Shown one piece after another: positions 42,439 through 51,691 of a stretch of DNA of 64,000 nt. A program made the position numbers and the translations under genes. The notes under the pieces were generated by a model. That model ran no database searches and was not told the DNA's origin. It was given only the letters and a program-made list of their open reading frames with translations. Source of the DNA: Flavobacteriaceae bacterium CG2_30_31_66 (GTDB lineage: Bacteria > Bacteroidota > Bacteroidia > Flavobacteriales > Flavobacteriaceae). The stretch lies in NCBI GenBank assembly GCA_001873065.1, contig MNYM01000024.1:1-64000 (forward strand), read 5' to 3'. Position 1 is the first letter of the stretch. Every line of letters begins with the position of its first letter.

Positions 42439-43536
42439 TTAAGTTAAAAAATTTGTGACAAAATGAACATTTGCGCCTTTATCAACAGCAACTGCATAGG
42501 CGTCTTTTGCACCAACTGCCAAAATAGCTTCCAAAATTTGTTGTTCATTTTTTTTATCAGATAAAACTACAATACTTCCGCCACCTCCTGAGCCTACTAT
42601 TTTTGCGCCTAGAGCACCTGCGTTTAGGGCAGCATCAATCATTTCATCAATTTTAGGAACTGTTATTTTTAGTAAATTTTTTAAATAATAATGGTGTTGA
42701 TTCATTAAAAATCCAATTTTATTCAAATCTAATACATCTTTTTTAAATTCTTTTAATGCTTTTTTTGTTACTTCAAAATTTCCTAAAGCAGCTTCAAAAT
42801 AGGGTTTTAATTCATCTGACAAACAGCTTAAATAACTCTCTAAATTTTCCGTTTTTACCTCATAAATATTGAAATTTGGAAACTGTTTTTCAACTTCATG
42901 AATCGCTTTCCATGAATTTTCCTTCAATTTTTTTAACAATCCAATGGTTTCCTTTTTAACTCCAGATTCTGCGATTATCAAACCGCTTAAAGGTAAATTC
43001 AACACTTGAAATGCAAAGTTTTTTCCAGTTTCAAGATAAATAATATTGCCAAGTGCGATACTAAATTGATCCATTTTTCCTCCAGAGTATTGATATTCAA
43101 TAACTTCTGATTCAAAAGCGATTTGTGCAATTTTTTCTGACGATAAAAATTCTTGAGGTCCAAAAGCTTTAAGTAAAAACTGAATCCAAGCAATGATAAC
43201 TGCTGAAGAGCTTGAAATTCCTGCATTAATTGGAATTGTTCCAGTTATTTTAACATCATACCCACAATTTGGAATACAATGATATCTTCTCAAAACTTTT
43301 AGAGAAGACAATAAAAAATCAGCTTTTTCCGAGAGAATTATTTCTTCATTTATGAAGATTTTTCTTTTTATTTTAATGTCGGGCTTGTCAATAAAAAAAT
43401 AATTTTTGTTATTTTTAGTAGCTTTTAGAGTAATGTGTCTGTTGATTGCACAAGCAATAATTGGCAAACCTAAATAATCTTGATGATCGCCAAATAGACA
43501 GGTTCTTGCGGGTGCTATTGAAAGTATTTTGTCCAA
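42439..43536 (-). CDS. GHMP family sugar kinase (galactokinase/N-acetylhexosamine kinase-like)
   Basis: This 365-residue kinase has motif 1 GDHQDYLGLPI (16-26, the GEHxDY of galactokinases with Asp in place of Glu), motif 2 PINAGISSSSAV (102-113, ATP loop) and motif 3 GAKIVGSGGGGSIVVL near residue 315. It would phosphorylate a hexose or N-acetylhexosamine at C1. The company of GH20, a nucleotidyltransferase and a symporter favours an N-acetylhexosamine. It follows the hexosaminidase gene after ten bases. Confidence 0.9.
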   Translation of the reverse strand: MDKILSIAPARTCLFGDHQDYLGLPIIACAINRHITLKATKNNKNYFFIDKPDIKIKRKIFINEEIILSEKADFLLSSLKVLRRYHCIPNCGYDVKITGTIPINAGISSSSAVIIAWIQFLLKAFGPQEFLSSEKIAQIAFESEVIEYQYSGGKMDQFSIALGNIIYLETGKNFAFQVLNLPLSGLIIAESGVKKETIGLLKKLKENSWKAIHEVEKQFPNFNIYEVKTENLESYLSCLSDELKPYFEAALGNFEVTKKALKEFKKDVLDLNKIGFLMNQHHYYLKNLLKITVPKIDEMIDAALNAGALGAKIVGSGGGGSIVVLSDKKNEQQILEAILAVGAKDAYAVAVDKGANVHFVTNFLT

Positions 43537-43546
43537 ATTATGATAT

Positions 43547-45178
43547 TTATTTTTTTTGTGTTATTGAATCTGGCGCAAAATAAATTCTTTTTTCAGTCCA
43601 TCTTTTCTGAAAAGATTTCAGATTTATTGCAAAATCGTTAAAATTTTTATGACCCTTTAACGTCCAACCAATTTCAGCATAGGCTGCAATTCTTGGAAAA
43701 ACAAGAAAGTGCATATTTCCATTTGTTGGAATCCATTCTCCCCACATTTGGCAACCCAATCCAATTATCTTATCATGGTATTTGACCTCTAAATTTTCAG
43801 GAATTGGATCAAAACTATAGGCTTTTGACAAAGGTAAATTTTTATAATTATAATCTAAATAAGTAAAATTGTGTAACGAATTTACAATTTCATATCCATT
43901 ACTTGCAGCAGCAATTGCCAAATCTAAATCACCTTTCCAAAAATGAATAATACTTTCTTTTGCCAGAATTTGAGAAGTTTTTGTGTCATTTTTATTGTGA
44001 TATTCATGTAAATTATACCCCATAATTTCGCTCCAACCCATCATTCTTTTGTTCTTACTTTCTATAAATTTTGAAATTTTATTGGTAAAAAATATCTGTA
44101 AATCAGCAGGTGTTTTAAGGTTGTTTTTTTTCATGTAATCATTCACTGATTTTGATGATTTCCAATGATTATATTTCACTTCATCACCTCCAATATGAAT
44201 CACTTTTGATGGAAAAAGCGCCATAACTTCTTCTAAAACATCTGTTAAAAATTCATATACTTTTGGGTCAGTTACATCATACACATCTGTTCCAACGCCA
44301 AATTTTGTGGGAACTTCAATCTTATTCTTTGAAGTTCCAAGCCATGAATATGAGGCAATTGCAGCCGAAGAATGTCCTGGCATTTCAATTTCTGGAACAA
44401 TGGTGATGTGCCTTTCGTTGGCATACTCAATGATTTCTTTGATTTCTTCTTGTGTATAAAAACCTTCATGAACTTCACCAGATTGAATTGGACTATCCCA
44501 TTCTAATGGTCCAATTTGTGAACTTCTTCTTTTTGAACCAATTTGAGTCAATAAAGGATATTTTTTAATCTCAATTCGCCAACCTTGATCATCTGTCAAA
44601 TGCCAATGAAATACGTTCATTTTCAGATGCGACATTTCATCTAACAATAATTTTACTTTTTGTTTTCCCTTAAAATATCTAGCTTCATCCAACATAAAAG
44701 CTCTCCACTTAAATCTTGGAGCGTCATTGATGGCAACTTCTTTCAGCTTTAATGTTTTTAATTCTTTCGAAAAATAGGCATTATAAGAACAAATCTGAAT
44801 CAACGTTTGCAAACCGTAAAACCAACCTTTTTCAGTGGAAGCAACAATATTTATAGTGTGATTTGAAATTGTTAGTTGGTATCCTTCATCACTAATTGAT
44901 TTATCAGATATAAATTGAATTTTATTCATTTTTTCATCTGATTTTTCAGCAATTTTTAAAATAATATTAAAATTACTTTTGAAATATTCTTGAAGAGTAT
45001 TTATATTTTTTTTGGAGCTTTCTGAGAAAACAATTGAAGTATTTTCATCAATCAAAAAAGTTCCTTGTCCGAAAGAAATGGTATTCGGTTTTGGAATTAT
45101 TATAGCGTTTTGAGCTGTTGAATTCAAAATATTGAAAAAAAGAAATAGAATTAAAGTTTTGAGGGATTTTGTTTTCAT
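43547..45178 (-). CDS. Beta-N-acetylhexosaminidase (GH20)
   Basis: This 543-residue exported glycosidase has a signal peptide (about 1-22, ending NSTAQ), a GH20b N-terminal domain with FLIDENTSIVFSE (to about 140) and the GH20 barrel from FKWRAFMLDEARYFKG. The catalytic pair is Asp-Glu in VIHIGGDEVKYNHW (about 327-328). The substrate-binding WHLTDDQGWRIEIKKYP and the late WGEWIP (Trp lining the N-acetyl pocket) are present. It removes terminal GlcNAc or GalNAc from chitin oligomers or glycans in the periplasm or at the surface. Confidence 0.95.
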   Translation of the reverse strand: MKTKSLKTLILFLFFNILNSTAQNAIIIPKPNTISFGQGTFLIDENTSIVFSESSKKNINTLQEYFKSNFNIILKIAEKSDEKMNKIQFISDKSISDEGYQLTISNHTINIVASTEKGWFYGLQTLIQICSYNAYFSKELKTLKLKEVAINDAPRFKWRAFMLDEARYFKGKQKVKLLLDEMSHLKMNVFHWHLTDDQGWRIEIKKYPLLTQIGSKRRSSQIGPLEWDSPIQSGEVHEGFYTQEEIKEIIEYANERHITIVPEIEMPGHSSAAIASYSWLGTSKNKIEVPTKFGVGTDVYDVTDPKVYEFLTDVLEEVMALFPSKVIHIGGDEVKYNHWKSSKSVNDYMKKNNLKTPADLQIFFTNKISKFIESKNKRMMGWSEIMGYNLHEYHNKNDTKTSQILAKESIIHFWKGDLDLAIAAASNGYEIVNSLHNFTYLDYNYKNLPLSKAYSFDPIPENLEVKYHDKIIGLGCQMWGEWIPTNGNMHFLVFPRIAAYAEIGWTLKGHKNFNDFAINLKSFQKRWTEKRIYFAPDSITQKK

Positions 45179-45191
45179 AGAGTTTCTATTT

Positions 45192-46721
45192 TTAGTGATT
45201 CATTTTTAAAAATGAAATATGGTAATTGATTCCAAAATTTAAAAAAGGACTACTTAAACTACCTCCTTTGGCTTTCACATAACCTGCTTCAGTTCTGAGA
45301 CTTAATGTATTATTCAACTGATAATTGAAACCAGTACTAGGTTTTATGATCAAACCTTGTCCGGTACTAATGTCTCCACCACCAGCTGCACCTCCCAATG
45401 CCTGAACGAAAACAGTGGTTTTTTTATTTAAAAAGGGATTTGATTTTATGCCCAAACCAACAATTCCCTCCGCATAAGCACCTGCATTTCCAAACAAAGC
45501 GAAAGATGTTTGACCGGCAACATAAAAGTTTTTAGTAAGATTCAGATTGATTTGTAAGGAGATCTGATGTAAATCTTCAGTTGGTTGTCCATCTCTTTTT
45601 GCATCAAAATATATGTCGTGTTTTGTAATAACTTCTAAACCTTTAAATTTTCCTGATGAAAAGGTTTTTTCATCAGATATGATACCATTTCTGTGGAGAT
45701 AATATTTTAAACCAATCCCAAATGATGAAGTATAAAAATGTGCGTCTGGTGAAAGCACATATCCTTTGTTAATTGCAATAAAAATATCATTAAATATTCG
45801 CTGTTCAATAGAGATATCAGGATACAATAAAAAACCTCCTTTACTATCAACTCCTCCACCACCACCAGCACCAAATCCAAATTTTGCTAAAATATTAGTG
45901 CGATTTTTATTGAAGGAATAATGATAACCAGCTCCTAAAAAAACATCCATATAACCAGCTTTAATGCCATTATATGCACCATCAACTTTTACAAAACCAA
46001 ACCAATTTTTTGAAAAATAATTAGCAAATTCAAATCCAGCCAAACGAATAGTTTTTCTTCCTAATAGTTTTATATTTTCATTTTGATCACTTCCGCCAAT
46101 TTTTAAATTGTTAAAATGTAGCAACAAAGAAGTTTTTTTGGAGGGAATATTCCAACCTGAATTTTGTAATCCTTCAAAATTATATTCATTTTCCGAATCT
46201 TTAAAATCAGTATATTCAAAATTTAAAGGAATTTCTACACCCATATTTAGTTGATGACTTTTGATTTCACCTCCATCAAAAAAGTTGATATAACTCCATC
46301 CTGCATTGATTCCAAATTTTTTGAATTGATATCCTAAATTTATATGAGGCTTTATAAATACTCCACCACCATCACGTGCACTTTTTCCACCACCACCACC
46401 ATAATGAAACCCAAAATCAGTATAAAGATCATCAGTGATAAATTTTTTGATTCCACTATTCACTCCAAGCGTAAAAAAACCACCTCTTATACCCAAAACA
46501 GCACCATAAATTCCCAAACCAGTGTACCAATAATCATTCAAAAAAATATTGTAATGCATACCTGTAAAACCCATATCTACTTCATTATTTTGCATATTTA
46601 TAGGTAAGAAATCCATTTTTCCAAACCCTTTTTGAAACCTTATTTGAGGAATTTCTTTCTCTTGAGAAATTGATAATTGTATTAAAAATAGGAATGAAAA
46701 TAATAAAATATATTTTTTCAT
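45192..46721 (-). CDS. Outer-membrane beta-barrel protein with three Gly-rich repeats
   Basis: This 509-residue exported protein has a signal peptide (about 1-19, ending IQLSISQ) and is built of beta-strand-like segments ending in INYHISFLKMNH. Three glycine clusters recur at about 120-160 residue spacing: GGGGGKSARDGGG (about 110), GAGGGGGVDSKGGF (about 290) and GGAAGGGDISTGQG (about 445), each followed by a basic/aromatic P-x-I/T-x-x-x-Y/E stretch. It is the first gene of the hexosaminidase operon, 13 bases upstream of it, so it may be the outer-membrane pore or receptor for the glycan. It is not a SusC/SusD protein. Confidence 0.8.
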   Translation of the reverse strand: MKKYILLFSFLFLIQLSISQEKEIPQIRFQKGFGKMDFLPINMQNNEVDMGFTGMHYNIFLNDYWYTGLGIYGAVLGIRGGFFTLGVNSGIKKFITDDLYTDFGFHYGGGGGKSARDGGGVFIKPHINLGYQFKKFGINAGWSYINFFDGGEIKSHQLNMGVEIPLNFEYTDFKDSENEYNFEGLQNSGWNIPSKKTSLLLHFNNLKIGGSDQNENIKLLGRKTIRLAGFEFANYFSKNWFGFVKVDGAYNGIKAGYMDVFLGAGYHYSFNKNRTNILAKFGFGAGGGGGVDSKGGFLLYPDISIEQRIFNDIFIAINKGYVLSPDAHFYTSSFGIGLKYYLHRNGIISDEKTFSSGKFKGLEVITKHDIYFDAKRDGQPTEDLHQISLQINLNLTKNFYVAGQTSFALFGNAGAYAEGIVGLGIKSNPFLNKKTTVFVQALGGAAGGGDISTGQGLIIKPSTGFNYQLNNTLSLRTEAGYVKAKGGSLSSPFLNFGINYHISFLKMNH

Positions 46722-47016
46722 ATTTTGTTTGTTTTTTATATTTCAGATTATAAATTTCTTTAACACTTAATTTATTTTAATTAGGAAAGATAGTGAAATT
46801 TTAGTTTTTAAAAAAAATGAAAATATAGTTGATGAAACTTTTTAATTTAATTTAAAACATCAAATTAGATATAAGGTAAAGTTAATAGCACAGAAAATGA
46901 TTGTGGAGAAATTTTAAATATTTTTTTGGAACCAACAAAATTGTTTTATCAAATTCTTACATGCAAAAGTTTTTGACTTGAACTGCAAAAAAATATTATC
47001 AAGAAAAGTATAAGAA
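46722..47016. other. Intergenic region, no gene seen
   Basis: This roughly 300-base AT-rich stretch lies upstream of the Gly-rich barrel gene. It must contain that operon's promoter, but I see no clear TAnnTTTG box, no open frame of note and no repeat. Confidence 0.5.
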
Positions 47017-47048
47017 ACAAAAAGGCTTACTTTTCAGTAAACCTTTTT
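47017..47048 (-). terminator. Terminator of the tRNA operon
   Basis: On the minus strand AAAAAGGTTTACT-GAAA-AGTAAGCCTTTTTG forms an interrupted stem with a T-run, immediately after the last tRNA gene. Confidence 0.75.
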
Positions 47049-47049
47049 G

Positions 47050-47123
47050 TGATCGCGAAAGGATTCGAACCTTTGACCTACTCATTAGAAGTGAGTTGCT
47101 CTATCCAACTGAGCTACGCGACC
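47050..47123 (-). tRNA. tRNA-Arg (anticodon TCT)
   Basis: The 74-base cloverleaf has acceptor stem GGTCGCG/CGCGATC with one G-T pair and discriminator A. The anticodon stem ACTCA/TGAGT encloses loop CTTCTAA, giving TCT for AGA codons. The GGTTCGAATCC T-arm is present. The CCA end is not encoded. Confidence 0.97.
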
Positions 47124-47185
47124 ATTAAATTCTTAAAATAAATTTTAAAGTTTTTGAAACAATAAAATTATCAACTATGATTTTG

Positions 47186-47260
47186 TCGGGGTAGCAGGAT
47201 TCGAACCTGCGACCTCCTGCTCCCAAAGCAGGCGCGATAACCGGGCTACGCTACACCCCG
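47186..47260 (-). tRNA. tRNA-Pro (anticodon TGG)
   Basis: The 75-base gene has acceptor stem CGGGGTG/TACCCCG, anticodon stem CCTGC/GCAGG with loop TTTGGGA (anticodon TGG) and a T-arm with GGTTCGAATCC. CCA is not encoded. It is the middle gene of the tRNA operon. Confidence 0.97.
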
Positions 47261-47272
47261 AAAGCAATTTAG

Positions 47273-47354
47273 CGGAGAGACAGGGACTCGAACCCAGGCG
47301 ACCCGAAGGTCGACAGATTAGCAATCTGCTGCATTACCACTCTGCCACCTCTCC
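47273..47354 (-). tRNA. tRNA-Ser (anticodon GCT)
   Basis: The 82-base gene has acceptor stem GGAGAGG/TCTCTCC with discriminator G. The anticodon loop TTGCTAA reads GCT for AGC/AGU, and the long variable arm (CGACCTTCGGGTCG) is typical of serine tRNAs. It is the first gene of the operon. Confidence 0.96.
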
Positions 47355-47396
47355 TTTTTTAAAACATCACATTCTAAAAAATAAAAATTGCGAGTG

Positions 47397-47428
47397 CAAA
47401 TGTACTATTACAATTGGAATTTAGCAAA
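47397..47428 (-). promoter_or_regulatory. Promoter of the Ser-Pro-Arg tRNA operon
   Basis: On the minus strand a -33 TTTG (plus 47425-47428) is followed after 20 bases by -7 TACATTTG (plus 47397-47404). This is the best promoter in the window and lies about 40 bases before tRNA-Ser. Confidence 0.8.
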
Positions 47429-47455
47429 ATTTTTTGTTCTTTTTCTTAACATTTT

Positions 47456-49519
47456 TTATTCGGGGTATTCAACCCTCAAATGATAAATGTTCAATAGTTT
47501 TTTCTTGATAACTTTTTTTATAATTTTAATTTCTCTAAAAGTAATATCAGAATTTAAATATTGATTATCAGACATTTGTTTTTCAATAATTTTATCAACT
47601 AAATTATCTATTGATTGAGCCGTAGGATTTTGTAAACTTTTTGAAGCCGCTTCACAAGAATCACACATCATCAAAATGGCAGTCTCTTTAGAAAATGGTA
47701 TGGGACCTGGATATTGAAAATTCTTAATATCCACTTTTATATCAGGATTTAAGTCTTGCTCTTTTTTATAAAAATAAAATGTAGAAGTTGTCCCATGATG
47801 CGTTCGTATAAAATCAATAATTCGATCAGGAAGATTGTGCTTTTTAGCCAACTCTACTCCTTTTATCACATGATTAATTATGATTTTAGAGCTATCTTTT
47901 GCAGACAAATCATTGTGAGGATTGACGCCTGTTGTCTGATTTTCAATAAAATATAATGGATTATACATTTTTCCAATATCATGATACAAAGCGCCTGTTC
48001 TTACCAACATTGAGTTTGCTCCTATTTCATTTGAAGCTGCTTCTGCTAAATTTGCCACTTGCATTGAATGCTGAAAAGTTCCAGGGGCTTTTTCATTTAG
48101 CTCTCTTAACAACTTTGTATTTGTATTTGAAAGTTCGAGTAAAGTAACGTCAGAAACCAATCCAAAAACTTTTTCATAAAGATAAATTAATATTATTGAT
48201 AGGAAAGACAATAAACCATTTGCCACAAAAAGAATAAAATAATCCCAATTTAATTGCGATGCATTTCCTTCTTTAATGACAGAAAAGGCAAAGTAAGTAA
48301 GCATGTAAATAAAAGTTATTTGCGCAACTGAAATAAATAAATTGGCTCTTTTGTAGAGTTCTGAAACAGTTAAAATGGTTACAATTCCAGCAATAATATG
48401 AAGGTAAATGAACTCGAAACTGTCTGGCACGATATAACCCAAAAGCAATACTGTCAAAACATGTGTAAACAAACCCAATCGTGCATCGAAAAAAGCTTTT
48501 ATAATAATTGGTAAAATACTAAGTGGAACTATGTATAAATAATCAGAATTGTATTTAATAACTAAAGTTTGCACAAAAATAATGGCAAAAACATTAAAAA
48601 ATATAAAGGTTACTTTGTTGTTATTGTTGAAAATATCTAGCCGGTATTTGTGCAAAAACAACAATAACATTAACAATGCTAATGAAACTAGAATTGTGTA
48701 TCCTAAAATAATCCAATTATAATTTGATTCTGTCCAAACTTTTGACTCTGACTCTGTTTTCAAAGAATTTAAAATGGCTAATTTTTTTCCTTCAACAATT
48801 CCTCCTTTTTGAATAATTAATTCTCCAGAGGCAACCCTGCCTTGGGTCATTGAAATTTGTTTTGTATCGTTTTCAATGATTTTATTTGTAAATTCTTTGT
48901 CAAAAAAAACATTGGGTTTAGTGACATTAACAAGAATATTTAACAATAATTCTTGCTGAAAGTTATATGGTTTTGTACCAAGATTTTTGTTTAATATTGT
49001 CAAAATATCCTTGGAAGTTAAAAGATTTGAAAATAAAACATCACTTACTTCATTTTCCTTTTTCAGTGCAATTAATTCATCATTTTCTAAATTCCAATCT
49101 TCGTTGAAAACCTCCAAAAACCCAACTTCATATATTTTCTCTAAAATATTTTCTCCAGTTTTTTTTAAAATTCCAATATCCTGAACACTTAATGAGTCAT
49201 TTGAAGACAATGAAGCTATTTTTTTTTCAAAGTTTTGATTTACGTTTAAAACAGTTTTGGAATCATATTCGAAATATTTTTTTGAATACGAAATAATTTT
49301 TTTCTTTTCAATGGCAATTTCTTCATTTGTTTTTTGAATTGAAAAATCAAAAGGTGCATATAAATTGTCATATTTCCACAATTGACCATTGCTAAAATCG
49401 TACTTAAATTGTCCTCCTTTAGGAAATAAATAAACAATCGAAATGGTGGTTAATAAAAATAAAATGATTTTATAAATAATGGTATTATTTCTATATATTT
49501 TGTTAACGAACTGGCTCAT
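47456..49519 (-). CDS. 7TM receptor with HD hydrolase domain (PgpH-like, probable c-di-AMP phosphodiesterase)
   Basis: This 687-residue membrane protein has an N-terminal helix (about 13-31), a large extracytoplasmic 7TMR-HDED segment (to about 265), seven transmembrane helices (about 270-470) and a C-terminal cytoplasmic HD domain. The HD motifs are TFQHSMQVANLAE and GALYHDIGKMYNP (about 515-530) followed by later metal ligands (INHVIKGVELA, RTHHGTT). Proteins of this layout hydrolyse c-di-AMP. The gene is monocistronic between the tRNA operon and a divergent thiolase gene. Confidence 0.94.
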   Translation of the reverse strand: MSQFVNKIYRNNTIIYKIILFLLTTISIVYLFPKGGQFKYDFSNGQLWKYDNLYAPFDFSIQKTNEEIAIEKKKIISYSKKYFEYDSKTVLNVNQNFEKKIASLSSNDSLSVQDIGILKKTGENILEKIYEVGFLEVFNEDWNLENDELIALKKENEVSDVLFSNLLTSKDILTILNKNLGTKPYNFQQELLLNILVNVTKPNVFFDKEFTNKIIENDTKQISMTQGRVASGELIIQKGGIVEGKKLAILNSLKTESESKVWTESNYNWIILGYTILVSLALLMLLLFLHKYRLDIFNNNNKVTFIFFNVFAIIFVQTLVIKYNSDYLYIVPLSILPIIIKAFFDARLGLFTHVLTVLLLGYIVPDSFEFIYLHIIAGIVTILTVSELYKRANLFISVAQITFIYMLTYFAFSVIKEGNASQLNWDYFILFVANGLLSFLSIILIYLYEKVFGLVSDVTLLELSNTNTKLLRELNEKAPGTFQHSMQVANLAEAASNEIGANSMLVRTGALYHDIGKMYNPLYFIENQTTGVNPHNDLSAKDSSKIIINHVIKGVELAKKHNLPDRIIDFIRTHHGTTSTFYFYKKEQDLNPDIKVDIKNFQYPGPIPFSKETAILMMCDSCEAASKSLQNPTAQSIDNLVDKIIEKQMSDNQYLNSDITFREIKIIKKVIKKKLLNIYHLRVEYPE

Positions 49520-49537
49520 GATATTGACTAATTACAA

Positions 49538-49545
49538 CAAACTTA
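49538..49545 (-). promoter_or_regulatory. -7 promoter box of the PgpH-like gene
   Basis: On the minus strand TAAGTTTG matches TAnnTTTG and lies 18 bases before the start codon. A -33 TTTG is not clear. Confidence 0.5.
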
Positions 49546-49658
49546 CAGTAAATTTACGAGGGTTGAAAATTACATATCTATAAAGATTTTATTTTGATTA
49601 AAATTGGTTAATTTAGCATCAATTATTAAAGAATTTATTTTCAACAAAATCAGAGATT

Positions 49659-50834
49659 ATGAAAGATGTAGTGATTGTATCTGTAGCTAGAACACCAATT
49701 GGAAGTTTTATGGGAAGTTTATCAACAATTCCAGCACCAATTTTAGGAGCAACTGCCATAAAAGGAGCTTTACAAAAAATAAATTTAGACCCAAATTTAG
49801 TTGATGAAGTTTTTATGGGAAATGTTGTTTCGGCTGGTTTAGGTCAAGCTCCTGCAAGACAAGCCTCTATTCATGCTGGAATACCAAACACAGTGCCTTG
49901 TACGACTGTTAACAAAGTTTGTTCTTCCGGATTGAAAGCAATTATGTTAGCAGCTCAAACAATTGCACTTGGAGATGCCGCTATTGTGGTTGCTGGAGGA
50001 ATGGAAAACATGAGCATGATTCCTCATTACCATCATGCAAGAATAGGCGCAAAATTTGGATCAATTTCTATGGAAGATGGAATTCAAAAAGACGGACTAG
50101 TTGATGCTTATGAAAAAGTAGCCATGGGCGTTTGTGCAGATGAATGTGCTTCAGAATTTCATTTTTCGAGAGAAGATCAAGATGCGTTTGCAATAGAATC
50201 CTACAATCGTTCCGCAAAAGCTTGGAAAGAAGGGAAATATAATGATGAAATAGTTCCTGTTGAAATTCCTCAGCGAAAAGGTGATCCAATTATTTTTTCA
50301 GAAGATGAAGAATTTAAAAATGTTTTTTTAGAAAAAATACCATCACTAAGACCAGCTTTCTCTAAAGACGGGACAGTTACTGCCGCAAATGCTTCAACAA
50401 TTAATGATGGTGGAGCAGCATTGATACTAATGTCAGCTGAAAAAGCCAAAGAACTAAATTTGAAACCATTGGCTAAAATTAGAGGTTTTGCGGATGCTGC
50501 TCACGAACCAAAATGGTTCACAACTGCGCCAGCAAAAGCATTGCCAAAAGCATTTGCAAAAGCAAATATCACAATAGATGATGTTGACTTTTTTGAACTA
50601 AATGAAGCGTTTTCGGTAGTTGGATTGGCAAATATGAAAATTTTAGGATTGTCTGCTGATAAAGTAAACGTGAATGGAGGAGCCGTTTCTTTAGGGCATC
50701 CTTTAGGGGTATCTGGAGCTAGAATCGTGATTTCATTAACTTCAATTTTAAAACAAAATAACGCCAAAATTGGAGCGGCTGCAATCTGTAATGGTGGTGG
50801 TGGCGCAAGTGCAATCGTGATTGAAAGAATTTAA
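49659..50834 (+). CDS. Acetyl-CoA acetyltransferase (thiolase)
   Basis: This 391-residue thiolase II-type enzyme condenses two acetyl-CoA or cleaves acetoacetyl-CoA. The active-site Cys88 is in NKVCSSGLKA, the catalytic His in GHPLGVSGAR (about 346-355) and the second Cys in AICNGGGGASAIVIE at the C-terminus. SVARTPIGSFMGSL is the standard N-terminus. A near-consensus box TTAATTTAGC (49608-49617) lies upstream. The C40-peptidase-like gene follows after 34 bases on the same strand. Confidence 0.95.
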   Translation: MKDVVIVSVARTPIGSFMGSLSTIPAPILGATAIKGALQKINLDPNLVDEVFMGNVVSAGLGQAPARQASIHAGIPNTVPCTTVNKVCSSGLKAIMLAAQTIALGDAAIVVAGGMENMSMIPHYHHARIGAKFGSISMEDGIQKDGLVDAYEKVAMGVCADECASEFHFSREDQDAFAIESYNRSAKAWKEGKYNDEIVPVEIPQRKGDPIIFSEDEEFKNVFLEKIPSLRPAFSKDGTVTAANASTINDGGAALILMSAEKAKELNLKPLAKIRGFADAAHEPKWFTTAPAKALPKAFAKANITIDDVDFFELNEAFSVVGLANMKILGLSADKVNVNGGAVSLGHPLGVSGARIVISLTSILKQNNAKIGAAAICNGGGGASAIVIERI

Positions 50835-50868
50835 AAAGTAATACCACAACCTTCAAATTTACCATAAA

Positions 50869-51639
50869 TTGTTATTCGGTATTTGTAATCTTAGTATTGT
50901 TGCCATTCGATCTGAACCTTCGGAAAAATCAGAAATGACAAGTCAATTGTTGTTTGGAGAACACTTTACAATCATTGAAAAACAAAAGTATTGGAGTAAA
51001 ATTAAAGTTTTTTTTGATGGATATGAAGGTTATTTAGATAACAAACAATTTGAGGAAATTTCAGAGGATTTATTCGAAAGATTGTCCATTGGCGAACCCA
51101 CATTCTCCGGAGAAATAATTGATTTTATCTTTAATTCAAACAATGATTATTTTACAATTCCTATGGGTTCTAGGTTGCCTTATTTTTTTAAAAATGAATT
51201 TACCATCAACTCTAAAAAATATGTGTATGATGGAAAAGTTTTATCCGGAAAACTAAAAAAAAATGACATCATACAAAAAGCATTTCCTTTTTTGAACGCT
51301 CCGTATTTGTGGGGAGGAAAAACACCTTTTGGAATAGATAGTTCTGGTTTTACTCAAATGGTTTATAAACTTTGTGGTTATTCACTTCTCAGAGAGGCAA
51401 AACAACAGGCGACTCAAGGTGAAGTTTTAAGTTTTATTGAAGAGAGTGAACCTGGCGATTTGGCATTTTTTGACAATGAAAATGGCGAAATTGTTCATGT
51501 TGGTATCATTTTAAAAGACTATCACATTATTCATTCTTACGGAAAAGTAAGGATTGATACACTTGATCATAGTGGTATTTTCAATGTTGAATTACAAAAA
51601 CATACGCACAAACTTAGGGTGATAAAAAAGATGATATAA
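50869..51639 (+). CDS. NlpC/P60 (C40) peptidase homologue with Ser at the catalytic Cys position
   Basis: This 256-residue protein probably starts at TTG (50869), which preserves the usual FGICNLSIVAIRSEPSEKSEM beginning. An SH3b-like N-terminal region (to about 70) is followed by a C40 core: PYLWGGKTPFGIDSSGF (145-161), GDLAFFDNENGEIVHVGIIL with the catalytic His, and HIIHSYGKVRID. In active C40 enzymes the motif is D-C-S-G; here codon AGT at 51340-51342 gives Ser158. The other landmarks are intact and the frame is open, so this is not a decayed gene. It has no signal peptide visible. Confidence 0.88.
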   Translation: MLFGICNLSIVAIRSEPSEKSEMTSQLLFGEHFTIIEKQKYWSKIKVFFDGYEGYLDNKQFEEISEDLFERLSIGEPTFSGEIIDFIFNSNNDYFTIPMGSRLPYFFKNEFTINSKKYVYDGKVLSGKLKKNDIIQKAFPFLNAPYLWGGKTPFGIDSSGFTQMVYKLCGYSLLREAKQQATQGEVLSFIEESEPGDLAFFDNENGEIVHVGIILKDYHIIHSYGKVRIDTLDHSGIFNVELQKHTHKLRVIKKMI

Positions 51640-51673
51640 AAAAGCCAAAATCAAATATGATTTTGGCTTTTTT
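51638..51673. terminator. Terminator after the C40 gene
   Basis: AAAAAAGCCAAAATCA-AATA-TGATTTTGGCTTTTTT forms a long stem with A- and T-runs on both sides, so it can act in both directions for the convergent TPR gene. Confidence 0.9.
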
Positions 51674-51691
51674 ATTTTTACTGAGAAATTT

